Shown here: one piece after another, positions 8,454 through 16,323 of the stretch
How positions within the stretch are numbered: position 1 is the stretch's first letter
How the letters are laid out: every line of letters starts with the position of its first letter
NCBI RefSeq assembly: GCF_018403285.1
Contig: NZ_BOSJ01000005.1
Coordinates: 62,001 to 126,000, forward strand
From: Paenibacillus sp. J45TS6
Lineage (GTDB): Bacteria > Bacillota > Bacilli > Paenibacillales > Paenibacillaceae
Length of the DNA stretch: 64,000 nt
Direction of reading: 5' to 3'
The notes under the pieces: generated by a model
The model's input: the letters and a program-made list of their open reading frames with translations, nothing else
The model's database searches: none
Told to the model about the DNA's origin: nothing
Program-made: the position numbers and the translations under genes

Positions 8454-11021
8454 ATGCCAAAAGGTACGAACAAGCTTCATATATGGAAAAAAGTCGCTGC
8501 AGCTGGAATAAGTGCTGTCCTTTTAAGTACGGGAGGCTATGCTTCTGCAGCACAGAACATAAGCGGAAAGGGGCATCAGAATATGGAAAACCGCATTCAG
8601 ATGGAGTATTTGGACCGAGGACTTATTGCGGTAAAGACAGGAGAAGGTAACTTTTTAAGTTGGAGGTTGCTCGCTCAAGAGGTATCGGGAAGCAGTGAAA
8701 CCGGACTGACAGGCACTGATTTTCATGTATATCGAGACGGCAAATTTGTAGGTGAAGTGACAAACAGTACGAATTTTCTTGACGCTGCAGGCGTAGCAGG
8801 TTCCTCTTATTACGTCTGTGCAGTATCTAATGGAAAAGAGGTGGATCAGAGTAACTCCGTTACGCCTTGGAATAAGGGATATTATGATCTTCCGATTCAG
8901 AAGCCTGCTGATGGGATCACGCCAGCCGGTGAAACCTATAGTTACTCTGCAAATGATATGAGCGTAGGGGATGTGGATGGGGACGGACAACTAGAGTATT
9001 TTGTAAAATGGGACCCGAGCAATGCCAAAGATGTCTCCCAAGTGGGATATACCGGTAATACCTACGTTGATGCCTATACGCTTACGGGAGAATTGCTTTA
9101 CCGAATCGACCTTGGTGTTAATATTCGCTCAGGAGCGCATTATACGCAGTTCCTGGTTTATGATTTCGATGGGGATGGCAAGGCAGAACTTATGTTTAAG
9201 ACGGCACCGGGAACTAAAATTCTCCATTATAATAAACAAGGAGAGGTTACTTCCGAAGAATACATTACGATGCTGGACGAAGATCTAGCTGCAGGATATA
9301 CAAATGAAGATGATTATCGAGTAAGCAGAGAAGGGTATTACGAGCACATGGTGGACATGTTTATGGACTGGCATGACTACGAGGAAGTTCGTAATGGAAG
9401 CTGGCCGCAAACCCTCGAAGAAGCTTTCGGTATCGAACCGAAATATGAATATCCTCTATCTCGTGCTGATGCGGAGCAGTTGACGGATTATTTCATGGAC
9501 GTGTTTGCTCCATCCAAGGATGCGAATCGGAATAAGTTTCGCGAGTTCGAAGGGTTTATTTTATCTGGTCCTGAATATTTGACTGTGTTCGAGGGAGCAA
9601 CGGGGCAAGAGTTGAAGACAATCCGTTATAAACCGGGTCGTACCGATGATGGACTGCGCTGGGGTGACTATGCGATGAACCGTATAGAGCCGGGGAACAG
9701 GGTGGATCGGTTCTTGTCCGGCGTCGCGTATCTGGATGGACAGCAACCTTATGCTGTATTTGCACGGGGTTACTATACTCGAACAACCCTAGTTTCTTAT
9801 AACTGGGACGGAACTAACCTGAATGAATATTGGTATGTAGACAGCGGCTGGGCCCCAATGACGAATCCGTTCAGAGATGGACCACATGGAAGACCGGGTA
9901 CGGACCCTGAATATGGCCAAATTACAACCCAAGGTGCACATTCCCTCAGCGTAGCTGATGTGGATGGAGACGGTAAGCAGGAAATTGTATATGGATCAAC
10001 GACGATTGATCATGATGGGTCTGTGTTGTCCAATTCTTCCGCAGTTATGCCTCCTGAAAGTGCTAACCCTGGGGCAATTGCCAATTTAGGTCATGGTGAT
10101 GCACTGCATGTAGCCAATATTGATCCCACGCGGGAAGGGCTAGAAGTATACATGGTGCACGAAGGTGGACCTTATGCCCCTTATGGTTATGCACTGAGAG
10201 ACGCGAAGACAGGGGAAGTTATCTATGGCGGTTACACGGGAAAAGATACCGGACGCGGCATGATTGGTGATATTGATCCAGATCATCCAGGGCTCGAAAC
10301 CTGGGCCGTTGGCGTCTACACCGCTCAAGGTGAAAAGATCAGTGACAAGATGCCGGGTACGAACATGAGCATCAAATGGTCGAAGGATATGACGACCCAA
10401 ATCATCAACGGAGCACTGGAGAATACACCGACAATTGATGATTGGAAAAAGGGAACTGTGCTGACTGCGGAAGGTACACGCACGAATAATCACACGAAGG
10501 GTACACCATCCCTTGTAGCGGATGTGTTTGGTGATTGGCGGGAAGAAATGCTTGTCCGCACGGTGGACAGCAGCGCCATTCGTATATATACGAATACGGA
10601 AGTAACAGAGCGCAAGCTGCATACGCTCTTGCATGATCCTCAGTACCGGGCGGGAGTAGCTACCCAGAATACAGGCTACAATCAGCCTGTGTACACTAGT
10701 TACTACTTTGCTTCGGATACCGATTTTAGTAAAGTGAACGTTCCAAATGTGTTTATTCCCGGATTACTGAATGTTCTTGAACAGCACCATGGCATGTATG
10801 TCGAAGAAGGAGAACTCGGCGGTGCTGTGGTGAATCAGACAACGAATTCACTTAAGCAGGCACGTCATCATTATGACAAGAAAGATCTGAAACAGGCTTC
10901 GTTCTTCCTTGAGAAATACATCTCGCAACTGAATAAACGAGACGGTAAAGACACGGTTAGCGAGAAGGCAAAATTGAATTTAATTCATCATGCGGAGCTG
11001 TTAGTCGATCAGTGGAAATAG
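8454..11021 (+). CDS. Secreted rhamnogalacturonan lyase, PL11 family (YesW-like)
   Basis: 855 residues. A Sec signal peptide covers about 1-33 (KK, hydrophobic stretch, cleavage near SAA). The catalytic part (about 45-750) starts with the PL11 opening MEYLDRGLIAVKTG and contains many Ca-binding loops of the type DVDGDGQ and DFDGDGK, as in the eight-bladed propeller of Bacillus YesW. It cleaves the rhamnose-galacturonate backbone of rhamnogalacturonan I by beta-elimination. The last 70 residues are a helical extension (LKQARHHYDKKDLKQA) resembling a FIMAH domain. The ATG follows AAAGGAG. It appears monocistronic, with a cre-like site before it and a terminator after. Confidence 0.93.
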   Translation: MPKGTNKLHIWKKVAAAGISAVLLSTGGYASAAQNISGKGHQNMENRIQMEYLDRGLIAVKTGEGNFLSWRLLAQEVSGSSETGLTGTDFHVYRDGKFVGEVTNSTNFLDAAGVAGSSYYVCAVSNGKEVDQSNSVTPWNKGYYDLPIQKPADGITPAGETYSYSANDMSVGDVDGDGQLEYFVKWDPSNAKDVSQVGYTGNTYVDAYTLTGELLYRIDLGVNIRSGAHYTQFLVYDFDGDGKAELMFKTAPGTKILHYNKQGEVTSEEYITMLDEDLAAGYTNEDDYRVSREGYYEHMVDMFMDWHDYEEVRNGSWPQTLEEAFGIEPKYEYPLSRADAEQLTDYFMDVFAPSKDANRNKFREFEGFILSGPEYLTVFEGATGQELKTIRYKPGRTDDGLRWGDYAMNRIEPGNRVDRFLSGVAYLDGQQPYAVFARGYYTRTTLVSYNWDGTNLNEYWYVDSGWAPMTNPFRDGPHGRPGTDPEYGQITTQGAHSLSVADVDGDGKQEIVYGSTTIDHDGSVLSNSSAVMPPESANPGAIANLGHGDALHVANIDPTREGLEVYMVHEGGPYAPYGYALRDAKTGEVIYGGYTGKDTGRGMIGDIDPDHPGLETWAVGVYTAQGEKISDKMPGTNMSIKWSKDMTTQIINGALENTPTIDDWKKGTVLTAEGTRTNNHTKGTPSLVADVFGDWREEMLVRTVDSSAIRIYTNTEVTERKLHTLLHDPQYRAGVATQNTGYNQPVYTSYYFASDTDFSKVNVPNVFIPGLLNVLEQHHGMYVEEGELGGAVVNQTTNSLKQARHHYDKKDLKQASFFLEKYISQLNKRDGKDTVSEKAKLNLIHHAELLVDQWK

Positions 11022-11082
11022 TGTTCCGATCTACCATTATACTGAGTATATTATTACTCAGTTAGATGCTAACATTACGTTT

Positions 11083-11120
11083 AAGGAAGGTAGCCACTCA
11101 CCACGAGGGCTGCCTTCTTT
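11083..11120 (+). terminator. Terminator of the PL11 gene
   Basis: AAGGAAGGTAGCC pairs with GGCTGCCTTCTTT (13 bp, two G-T pairs) around a short loop, then a T-rich tract. Confidence 0.75.
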
Positions 11121-11315
11121 ATTGTATTGTAGCGTACATTTTGAAGAATGCTTTGAAGAAGCTCCCGTTCACTTTGGCTGGGGATCTATTTGGTTAGTGT
11201 AACGTTGAGTAAACCTATTCATTACCTATATCCTGTAGTTTACGAGTGTTATCATTACGTTATATCAGATGCGCAGCTGATGAGTGTACCATTTTAATTA
11301 GGAGGAAAAATAAGT

Positions 11316-12020
11316 ATGAGTAAAGACGATATCATTAAGTCCATGCTTCCTGATCAAGTTAATATGACACCAAATGGATTTGTTGCAGATTTATTAAACC
11401 CAGATCAATTTGCAGAATGCTATGAGTTGTTTTTTGACGAGATTTTCAAGGTGAGTGCAGCTAGTATATCGGGAGTAGAGGGCTATGGTGAGTTTAATGA
11501 GAATTGTAAAACAGAATACAGCACCTGCAGGGAATATCTGATTGGCACCTTTGCAGAAGAGAAAGAAGGGTATTGGTATAACTGGAAGGAACTATACGAT
11601 ACAACGATGATCGAGCGTGACTTCGTAGAAAAATACTTGAAGGAAATGATTAGCAGAATTGATTACTGTGAAGGAAAACGTTATTTAGTTAATAATAATA
11701 CCTTTTTCGAAAATACGATTACGGATGGAAAGACTATGGTTGGGTTTCCCGACTGGAGCAGATCTGGAATTTGTGATTTCCTCTTAGATTTTGCGATTAT
11801 GGACTTAAATAAACCTTACTTGAAGATTCCAGAACGCTTAGTCGATTATTGCAAAAATAGGGACATCGTCATTCCAGATTTTAAGGAAAGATTTTTATGT
11901 ATGGCGTATTACAAGGGGATCGATGTATTGCGGTGGCATGCATCAATTGATGACACAGAGTCCTGCATCTCCATTATCAAATCAATCGGTGAACTGAAAG
12001 ATCGTATATACGCTTTGTAA
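11316..12020 (+). CDS. APH/choline-kinase-fold protein with altered catalytic motif
   Basis: 234 residues. The C-terminal half resembles aminoglycoside phosphotransferase-fold kinases: NNNTFFENTI, then GFPDWSRSG, DFLLDFAIMD and a helical end. In the family the catalytic loop is HGDxxxxN. Here the aligned residues are NNNTFFEN, so the His and the catalytic Asp are both Asn, while the metal-binding Asp (GFPDW) is kept. The N-terminal lobe is short. It may be a pseudokinase or a binding protein rather than an active kinase. It is followed 11 bases later by the HTH gene at 12032, so the two form an operon. Start: ATG after AGGAGG. Confidence 0.55.
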   Translation: MSKDDIIKSMLPDQVNMTPNGFVADLLNPDQFAECYELFFDEIFKVSAASISGVEGYGEFNENCKTEYSTCREYLIGTFAEEKEGYWYNWKELYDTTMIERDFVEKYLKEMISRIDYCEGKRYLVNNNTFFENTITDGKTMVGFPDWSRSGICDFLLDFAIMDLNKPYLKIPERLVDYCKNRDIVIPDFKERFLCMAYYKGIDVLRWHASIDDTESCISIIKSIGELKDRIYAL

Positions 12021-12031
12021 AGGGAGAAGTT

Positions 12032-12730
12032 ATGAAATACGAAAATGCTAGTGATATCTTACCTGAAAAGTTAATAAGAGAAATTCAGAAATATGCGGCC
12101 GGAAAACTTCTCTATATTCCTACAGGAGAGGAAAAAAGAGCATGGGGCGAAATGTCTGGTTATCGAGATCGATTGCAAAGGCGTAATATAATGATCCGCA
12201 ATAAGTACGCAAGTGGATTGTCGGTTTCAGATCTCGCGGACGAATATTTTTTATCCTTGGATTCAATTAAGAAAATTATCTACTCAAAGAAAACGGATAG
12301 AAATCTAACTTATGCTCCAACTGTAGAATCAGCCGTAAAATATGCAAGTATCGGGATGCTTGAAGAATGGATCCAGTGTTATTTACTCCTTACCCAGAAA
12401 GTCACTTCGAATATCGATGATTTTACGAGAGAAGAACATCTATATTTTGGCGTTGTAAAATTCCCTTTGCGTCTCATCCAGCTTGAAGGAATCATGTTAG
12501 ACAAGAAACATGCAAATGAAGCAGATGACAACGTAGCGGATTTGCCCCCGCTAATTATTCAGTATCAGGATGGTAAATTTTATTTCACTGAACAGAAGGA
12601 AGTTTTTGCAGCACTAAAACAACGCAAAGTGAATGCTTATCCAGCGATCGTTATTTTAAAGGAAACTATGGATTATAAAAGGTTTATGAGTCACTACGGT
12701 AACGTATTGTTCTTTATTAAAGAGTTATAA
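12032..12730 (+). CDS. Mor-like HTH protein with ParB/sulfiredoxin-like C-terminal domain
   Basis: 232 residues. Residues 1-88 resemble CD3324/Mor-type regulators: a Mor-like N-terminus with GKLLYIPT, then a helix-turn-helix around ASGLSVSDLADEYFLS. The C-terminal region (about 150-225) looks like a ParB-N/sulfiredoxin-like fold (LPPLIIQYQDGKFYF, then ALKQRKVNAYPAIVIL). The GNHR-type nucleotide-binding motif expected after the second strand is replaced by TEQKEV, so activity may be lost. Two domains of this sort suggest a DNA-binding regulator with a sensing or enzymatic half. It shares an operon with the APH-like gene. Function unknown. Confidence 0.5.
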   Translation: MKYENASDILPEKLIREIQKYAAGKLLYIPTGEEKRAWGEMSGYRDRLQRRNIMIRNKYASGLSVSDLADEYFLSLDSIKKIIYSKKTDRNLTYAPTVESAVKYASIGMLEEWIQCYLLLTQKVTSNIDDFTREEHLYFGVVKFPLRLIQLEGIMLDKKHANEADDNVADLPPLIIQYQDGKFYFTEQKEVFAALKQRKVNAYPAIVILKETMDYKRFMSHYGNVLFFIKEL

Positions 12731-12740
12731 TTTTTCGTCT

Positions 12741-12788
12741 AACAAAAACAAAGGGCAGGAGGGAATCTCTCCATACCCTTTGTTTGTT
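12741..12788. terminator. Bidirectional terminator between convergent genes
   Basis: AACAAAAACAAAGGG pairs with CCCTTTGTTTGTT around a 20-base loop, with A-rich and T-rich flanks. It lies between the HTH gene and the convergent PL3 lyase. Confidence 0.7.
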
Positions 12789-12921
12789 AATTCGCAAGAA
12801 AATAATAAGAAAAACATATACTCTCAGTTAGAAAAACAAATATAGCTATCCATTGAAAGTGAGTATTCTCAGAATGCTTCAAGTGAATGGTCTTGCGTGT
12901 TTAATCTGCATCATAGTCATT

Positions 12922-13599
12922 TCAATATTGGGTATTACCTGATTGCGTAGTTTTACCAGAGGCAAAACCTTTAAATAGGGTAGGTACTTTAGAATACCGT
13001 GTGTTGGTGATTTTTGCGGCACTGCTGCTGCTGTCCGTACGGAAAATCGAGTCCTTCACATTTGAAATGTCGGAACTATCCAGTGTGAAATTCACTGCAT
13101 AAGAAGTTCCTCCGTTCTGACGTGCCAGCTTACCGATGTCATCAGCTCTAAAGTTCTTAATGTTAATGGTCCCGGATGCATTGGCCTGGAACACTTTGTC
13201 GTAAGCCTTATATGCACCGCCGCCTGTAATATTGACCGTGCCTGAGGCTTTCAGTGTCATTGCATCCTCGCCTACATCCTGCCACGTAACATTAGATATT
13301 GTAGCGTTTCCGTAACAATGTACCCCGTCAGCGCCAGGAGCGCCAATGATTACATTCTTCAGCGTTGCATTTTTCTCAAGTCTAAAGATCGGTTTCTGGT
13401 TCTCTCCCTGTCCGCCATCTCCCAGGGTACTTGGATTAGCTACATAAGTTTTTCCGCTGCCGTCAAAAGTTTGGCCTTCGGGCACGATAATCGTTGTGCT
13501 GACTACAATTGGCGATGCGGCTGACACCGAAACGGGCTGAGCAACATAAAACATCGAGAGCATGGCAAAAGACAGAAACAACCCCAAAACTTTTTTCAA
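12922..13599 (-). CDS. Secreted pectate lyase, PL3 family
   Basis: 225 residues with a Sec signal peptide (about 1-28, cleavage after VSAA). The mature part is a small parallel beta-helix with the PL3 hallmarks: [29 protein letters not shown], then [28 protein letters not shown] and [16 protein letters not shown]3 enzymes cut polygalacturonate by Ca-dependent beta-elimination. The length is typical for a single-domain PL3. It is monocistronic, with a perfect cre site (13711-13724) and a 12-bp hairpin (13659-13690) in its upstream region, and a terminator shared with the convergent gene. Confidence 0.93.
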   Translation of the reverse strand: MKKVLGLFLSFAMLSMFYVAQPVSVSAASPIVVSTTIIVPEGQTFDGSGKTYVANPSTLGDGGQGENQKPIFRLEKNATLKNVIIGAPGADGVHCYGNATISNVTWQDVGEDAMTLKASGTVNITGGGAYKAYDKVFQANASGTINIKNFRADDIGKLARQNGGTSYAVNFTLDSSDISNVKDSIFRTDSSSSAAKITNTRYSKVPTLFKGFASGKTTQSGNTQY

Positions 13600-13658
13600 T
13601 AAATTCCACCCTTTCTAGTGTAGGTTGTTTGGTCCGACCTTACGTCGGTACCACGGGA

Positions 13659-13690
13659 GTTGTGCGCAGATGTGCACCTCTGCGCACAAC
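13659..13690. promoter_or_regulatory. Perfect 12-bp inverted repeat upstream of the PL3 gene
   Basis: GTTGTGCGCAGA and TCTGCGCACAAC flank an 8-base loop 60-90 bases before the PL3 start codon. A smaller CCGAC/GTCGG hairpin (13634-13648) lies between it and the gene. There is no T-run, so it is not an intrinsic terminator. It could be an operator or an mRNA-stabilising leader hairpin. Confidence 0.5.
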
Positions 13691-13710
13691 CCGACTATAA
13701 CAGAATATTC

Positions 13711-13724
13711 TGTAAGCGATAACA
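13711..13724. promoter_or_regulatory. Perfect-match cre site upstream of PL3
   Basis: TGTAAGCGATAACA matches all 14 positions of the CcpA consensus TGWAANCGNTNWCA. It lies 112 bases before the PL3 start on the minus strand and 130 bases before the small membrane gene on the plus strand. Catabolite repression of the lyase is the likely role. Confidence 0.75.
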
Positions 13725-13853
13725 TAGAACAAGGGGAATAAACTTGAAGAACATATATTTTCTAAGGAGAAATGACAAGCAATACATAGACGACTGGAAT
13801 TAAATAGATTAATATGGATAATAATGTAAAATAGAACGAGAGGTGCTGTTATT

Positions 13854-14066
13854 GTGGCTGAGCTTGATTTCCGAGATTTTCTTATTGTTAATGAATATGG
13901 GCTTATCGGCGTAACCCTATCCATGTTCTGTTTTGTTATCATACTTGAATTTATGAAAAAAGATGTGAAAATAAAATGGAAGAAAGTATTTTTCAATACA
14001 GTAGGAATTACGATTATAGTCTATCTATTAAATGCTGTTTTCGTTTTATTTAAAGCAATATTTTAA
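13854..14066 (+). CDS. Small membrane protein, unknown function
   Basis: 70 residues with two hydrophobic segments (about 16-33 and 48-68) separated by a basic loop (KKDVKIKWKK), so both ends are probably on the same side of the membrane. GTG start preceded by GAGAGGTG. A terminator follows directly. No family recognised. Confidence 0.6.
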   Translation: MAELDFRDFLIVNEYGLIGVTLSMFCFVIILEFMKKDVKIKWKKVFFNTVGITIIVYLLNAVFVLFKAIF

Positions 14067-14070
14067 TAAA

Positions 14071-14105
14071 CCAGTCCCTATCTTTCAGCGGAAGGGCTGG
14101 TTTTT
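14071..14105 (+). terminator. Terminator after the small membrane gene
   Basis: CCAGTCCC pairs with GGGCTGG (one bulged T) and is followed by TTTTT. Confidence 0.7.
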
Positions 14106-14240
14106 CGTTTGTCGTTATATGACTTTGCATCAAATTTTAGAAAGCCATTTTTTCTTCCGAATAAGAAAATGGAAAGTATTTTTGTGTAAAATGAACTTTT
14201 ATAGCCTTTGCGATCTCTTATCTATGAAAGGGGGGAGAAC

Positions 14241-14843
14241 ATGAAAATAAGCCGTCTTGTCAAACAAGCCAAAAAAGGCAATAAAGAAGCGTTATTAGAA
14301 CTAATCCTAGCTGATCAGGACGCTTATTATCGTCTTGCCTATACATACATGGGAAACGAGCATGATGCGATGGATGCAATGGAAGATATGATTGTTACAC
14401 TCTATGAAAAGATCGATCAACTGCATAAAGGAGAAGCATTCTACAGCTGGAGCAAAACCATTCTTGTAAATCGTTGCAAAACTTTACTACGCAAAAAGGA
14501 ACGTTACCTGTCACTTGAGGAAGATGAGGAATCAGCATATTCCGTATTTACCGATGACTCACCTTATCGCGATACGGAGTCGGAGATGGACATGCAGGTG
14601 TTGCTATCTCATTTAGATGGCCCGCAGCGAGAAGCTATTGAACTTCGTTATGTTCATGATCTTGCCTATCAGACCATCGCGGACATGACCGGTGTTCCGC
14701 TTGGCACAACCAAATCAAGAATTTCAGTAGGAATGAAGAAATTAAAACTTATGATCGGAGGTGAGCGTGATGACGATAATCGAGGAACAATTAGAAAAAC
14801 ACAAACAGACCTCACATATGATAAAGGCTCCGTCAGAACTTGA
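14241..14843 (+). CDS. ECF-type RNA polymerase sigma factor
   Basis: 200 residues from the ATG at 14241, chosen because AAAGGGGGGAG lies just upstream; the frame is open back to 14208. Region 2 spans about 10-75 (YYRLAYTYMGNEHDAMDAMED) and region 4 about 120-175 (LDGPQREAIELRYVHDLAYQTIADMTGVP read in parts). A tail of about 27 residues beyond region 4 is encoded by the overlap with the anti-sigma gene and may not matter for function. The adjacent DUF4179 membrane protein is the likely anti-sigma partner. Confidence 0.88.
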   Translation: MKISRLVKQAKKGNKEALLELILADQDAYYRLAYTYMGNEHDAMDAMEDMIVTLYEKIDQLHKGEAFYSWSKTILVNRCKTLLRKKERYLSLEEDEESAYSVFTDDSPYRDTESEMDMQVLLSHLDGPQREAIELRYVHDLAYQTIADMTGVPLGTTKSRISVGMKKLKLMIGGERDDDNRGTIRKTQTDLTYDKGSVRT

Positions 14844-16086
14844 AAGTAGACTTCGGAGTACACTTGAACATGTTCCTGTTAAGAAAAAGAAAAGAAATAA
14901 AACGATGACTTGGTTTGCTTCATCCGCTGCTGCTCTCCTTCTGATTATTGGCACCTATCAATATCCTGCGTTTGCTTATTATGGGGGAAAGTTGCTTAAT
15001 AAAAATGAGCTGAGTTCCAGTTTTGCTGAAGTGTGGGAACAAGGATACGGACAAGCAGTCAACGAAAGCACAACACTAGATGATGGCACGGTCATTACCA
15101 TTAATGGGGTTATCGCAGATGATAATGCATTTTCAATTTATTACACGATAGATCGTCTTGAAGGTTCCGTGTATACTGATAGCGGTTCAAATCGTTACGG
15201 TGTTCAAGATATTAAAGGTTTCATGACGGATTCCAAAGCACGGGGAGGCGGCGGGAATCATAGCAAAGACGAAACCCATTACGAGGGAAGATATGAATTC
15301 GAGCCTGTTAGTCCCTTCTCAAGAACATTAACCGTTACTTTTTATGAGTGGAAGGATGATGGTGAAAGGGTGTCTTATCCGGTTTCTTTCAAATATGAAG
15401 CCAACAAAGCAATGAAAAGTATAATTAAAAAAGATATCTCAAAATCAGTATCAGTCGATCAGGGAGCTGTTCACTATGACTCCATTACTGCTTCACCAAC
15501 TTCAACTATTGTAAAAGGACGTTATCAAATGGATAACGGAGAAATGCCGAGATTCACAGGCACAACAAAGCTCTATGTCAATGGAATAGAACTACATCAA
15601 TGGGTACTACGTGGGGATTCAGAAAGTGTATCTGGAGAAGGAATTCCGTTTGTTCTAGAATATGATGTAATTCCTACCGAGAAAGTAGAAACCATTGAAC
15701 TGGTCCTTGAAAGTTTTCCAGGAAAGCAAAAAGTAGAAGAACCGATATCTCTTGCTTCTCCATCGGATCAATCTATTAAACTGGGCAGTGAAAAAATATG
15801 GATTCGAAGCGTAACCAAAACAGATACGGGTTATGATATCGTCATCGCTAGAAAAGAATTCACATTCCTAAAAACAGACAATCTATCCGTGCTAGCAGGC
15901 GGTAAAGTAATTCCTGTATCTTCCATTTCTGATTCCCGTCAATGGGATTTGAAAAACGGTAATATCTTATGGGAGCAGACGTATTCTTTCAAAACATCAG
16001 ACAAACCGGATTTCCTCTTGCTAGACGAATTTGATTATATCGAAAAACATAATAAGAGCATATCGATCCCAATAAATAAGAAGTAA
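14770..16086 (+). CDS. Membrane-anchored anti-sigma factor, DUF4179 family
   Basis: 438 residues from the ATG at 14770, 5-6 bases after GGAGGTGA; a GTG at 14761 is possible but overlaps that site. A cytoplasmic N-terminal stretch (1-40) precedes one transmembrane helix (about 44-64, WFASSAAALLLIIGT), followed by a large extracytoplasmic DUF4179-type domain. The N-terminal part would hold the sigma factor and the outer part would sense envelope conditions. The gene overlaps the sigma gene by 74 bases, consistent with translational coupling. Confidence 0.82.
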   Translation: MTIIEEQLEKHKQTSHMIKAPSELESRLRSTLEHVPVKKKKRNKTMTWFASSAAALLLIIGTYQYPAFAYYGGKLLNKNELSSSFAEVWEQGYGQAVNESTTLDDGTVITINGVIADDNAFSIYYTIDRLEGSVYTDSGSNRYGVQDIKGFMTDSKARGGGGNHSKDETHYEGRYEFEPVSPFSRTLTVTFYEWKDDGERVSYPVSFKYEANKAMKSIIKKDISKSVSVDQGAVHYDSITASPTSTIVKGRYQMDNGEMPRFTGTTKLYVNGIELHQWVLRGDSESVSGEGIPFVLEYDVIPTEKVETIELVLESFPGKQKVEEPISLASPSDQSIKLGSEKIWIRSVTKTDTGYDIVIARKEFTFLKTDNLSVLAGGKVIPVSSISDSRQWDLKNGNILWEQTYSFKTSDKPDFLLLDEFDYIEKHNKSISIPINKK

Positions 16087-16114
16087 GAAGTATGAATTAA
16101 AAAAGATGAATGTG

Positions 16115-16166
16115 AACCGGAGAGAAAGTAACTTCTGAAAAAGAAGAAACTGACCTCCGGTTTTTT
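16115..16166 (+). terminator. Terminator of the sigma/anti-sigma operon
   Basis: AACCGGAG pairs with CTCCGGTT, with an inner ACTTCT/AGAAG stem, followed by six T residues. Confidence 0.75.
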
Positions 16167-16186
16167 ATATCATAAAATAAGGTCCA

Positions 16187-16215
16187 TTGTAGACAAAGAA
16201 AACCTATGCGATAAT
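16187..16215 (+). promoter_or_regulatory. Possible promoter of the binding protein-kinase-regulator operon
   Basis: TTGTAG (16187-16192), 17-base spacer, GATAAT (16210-16215). The -10 is good and the -35 is weak. It lies directly after the preceding terminator. Confidence 0.4.
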
Positions 16216-16323
16216 CAAAGAAAAATGTAAAGAGATGGTAACAAAATAGAAAGATGCATCTTGCTTATGACGAATCCGTTCTTGATAATTATCATAATGC
16301 AACTCGTCATTTCTATATAACTA

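Noticed and set aside
10140-10634. 164-codon antisense frame within the PL11 gene
   Set aside because: It is a shadow of the lyase coding sequence with no ribosome site and an implausible composition.
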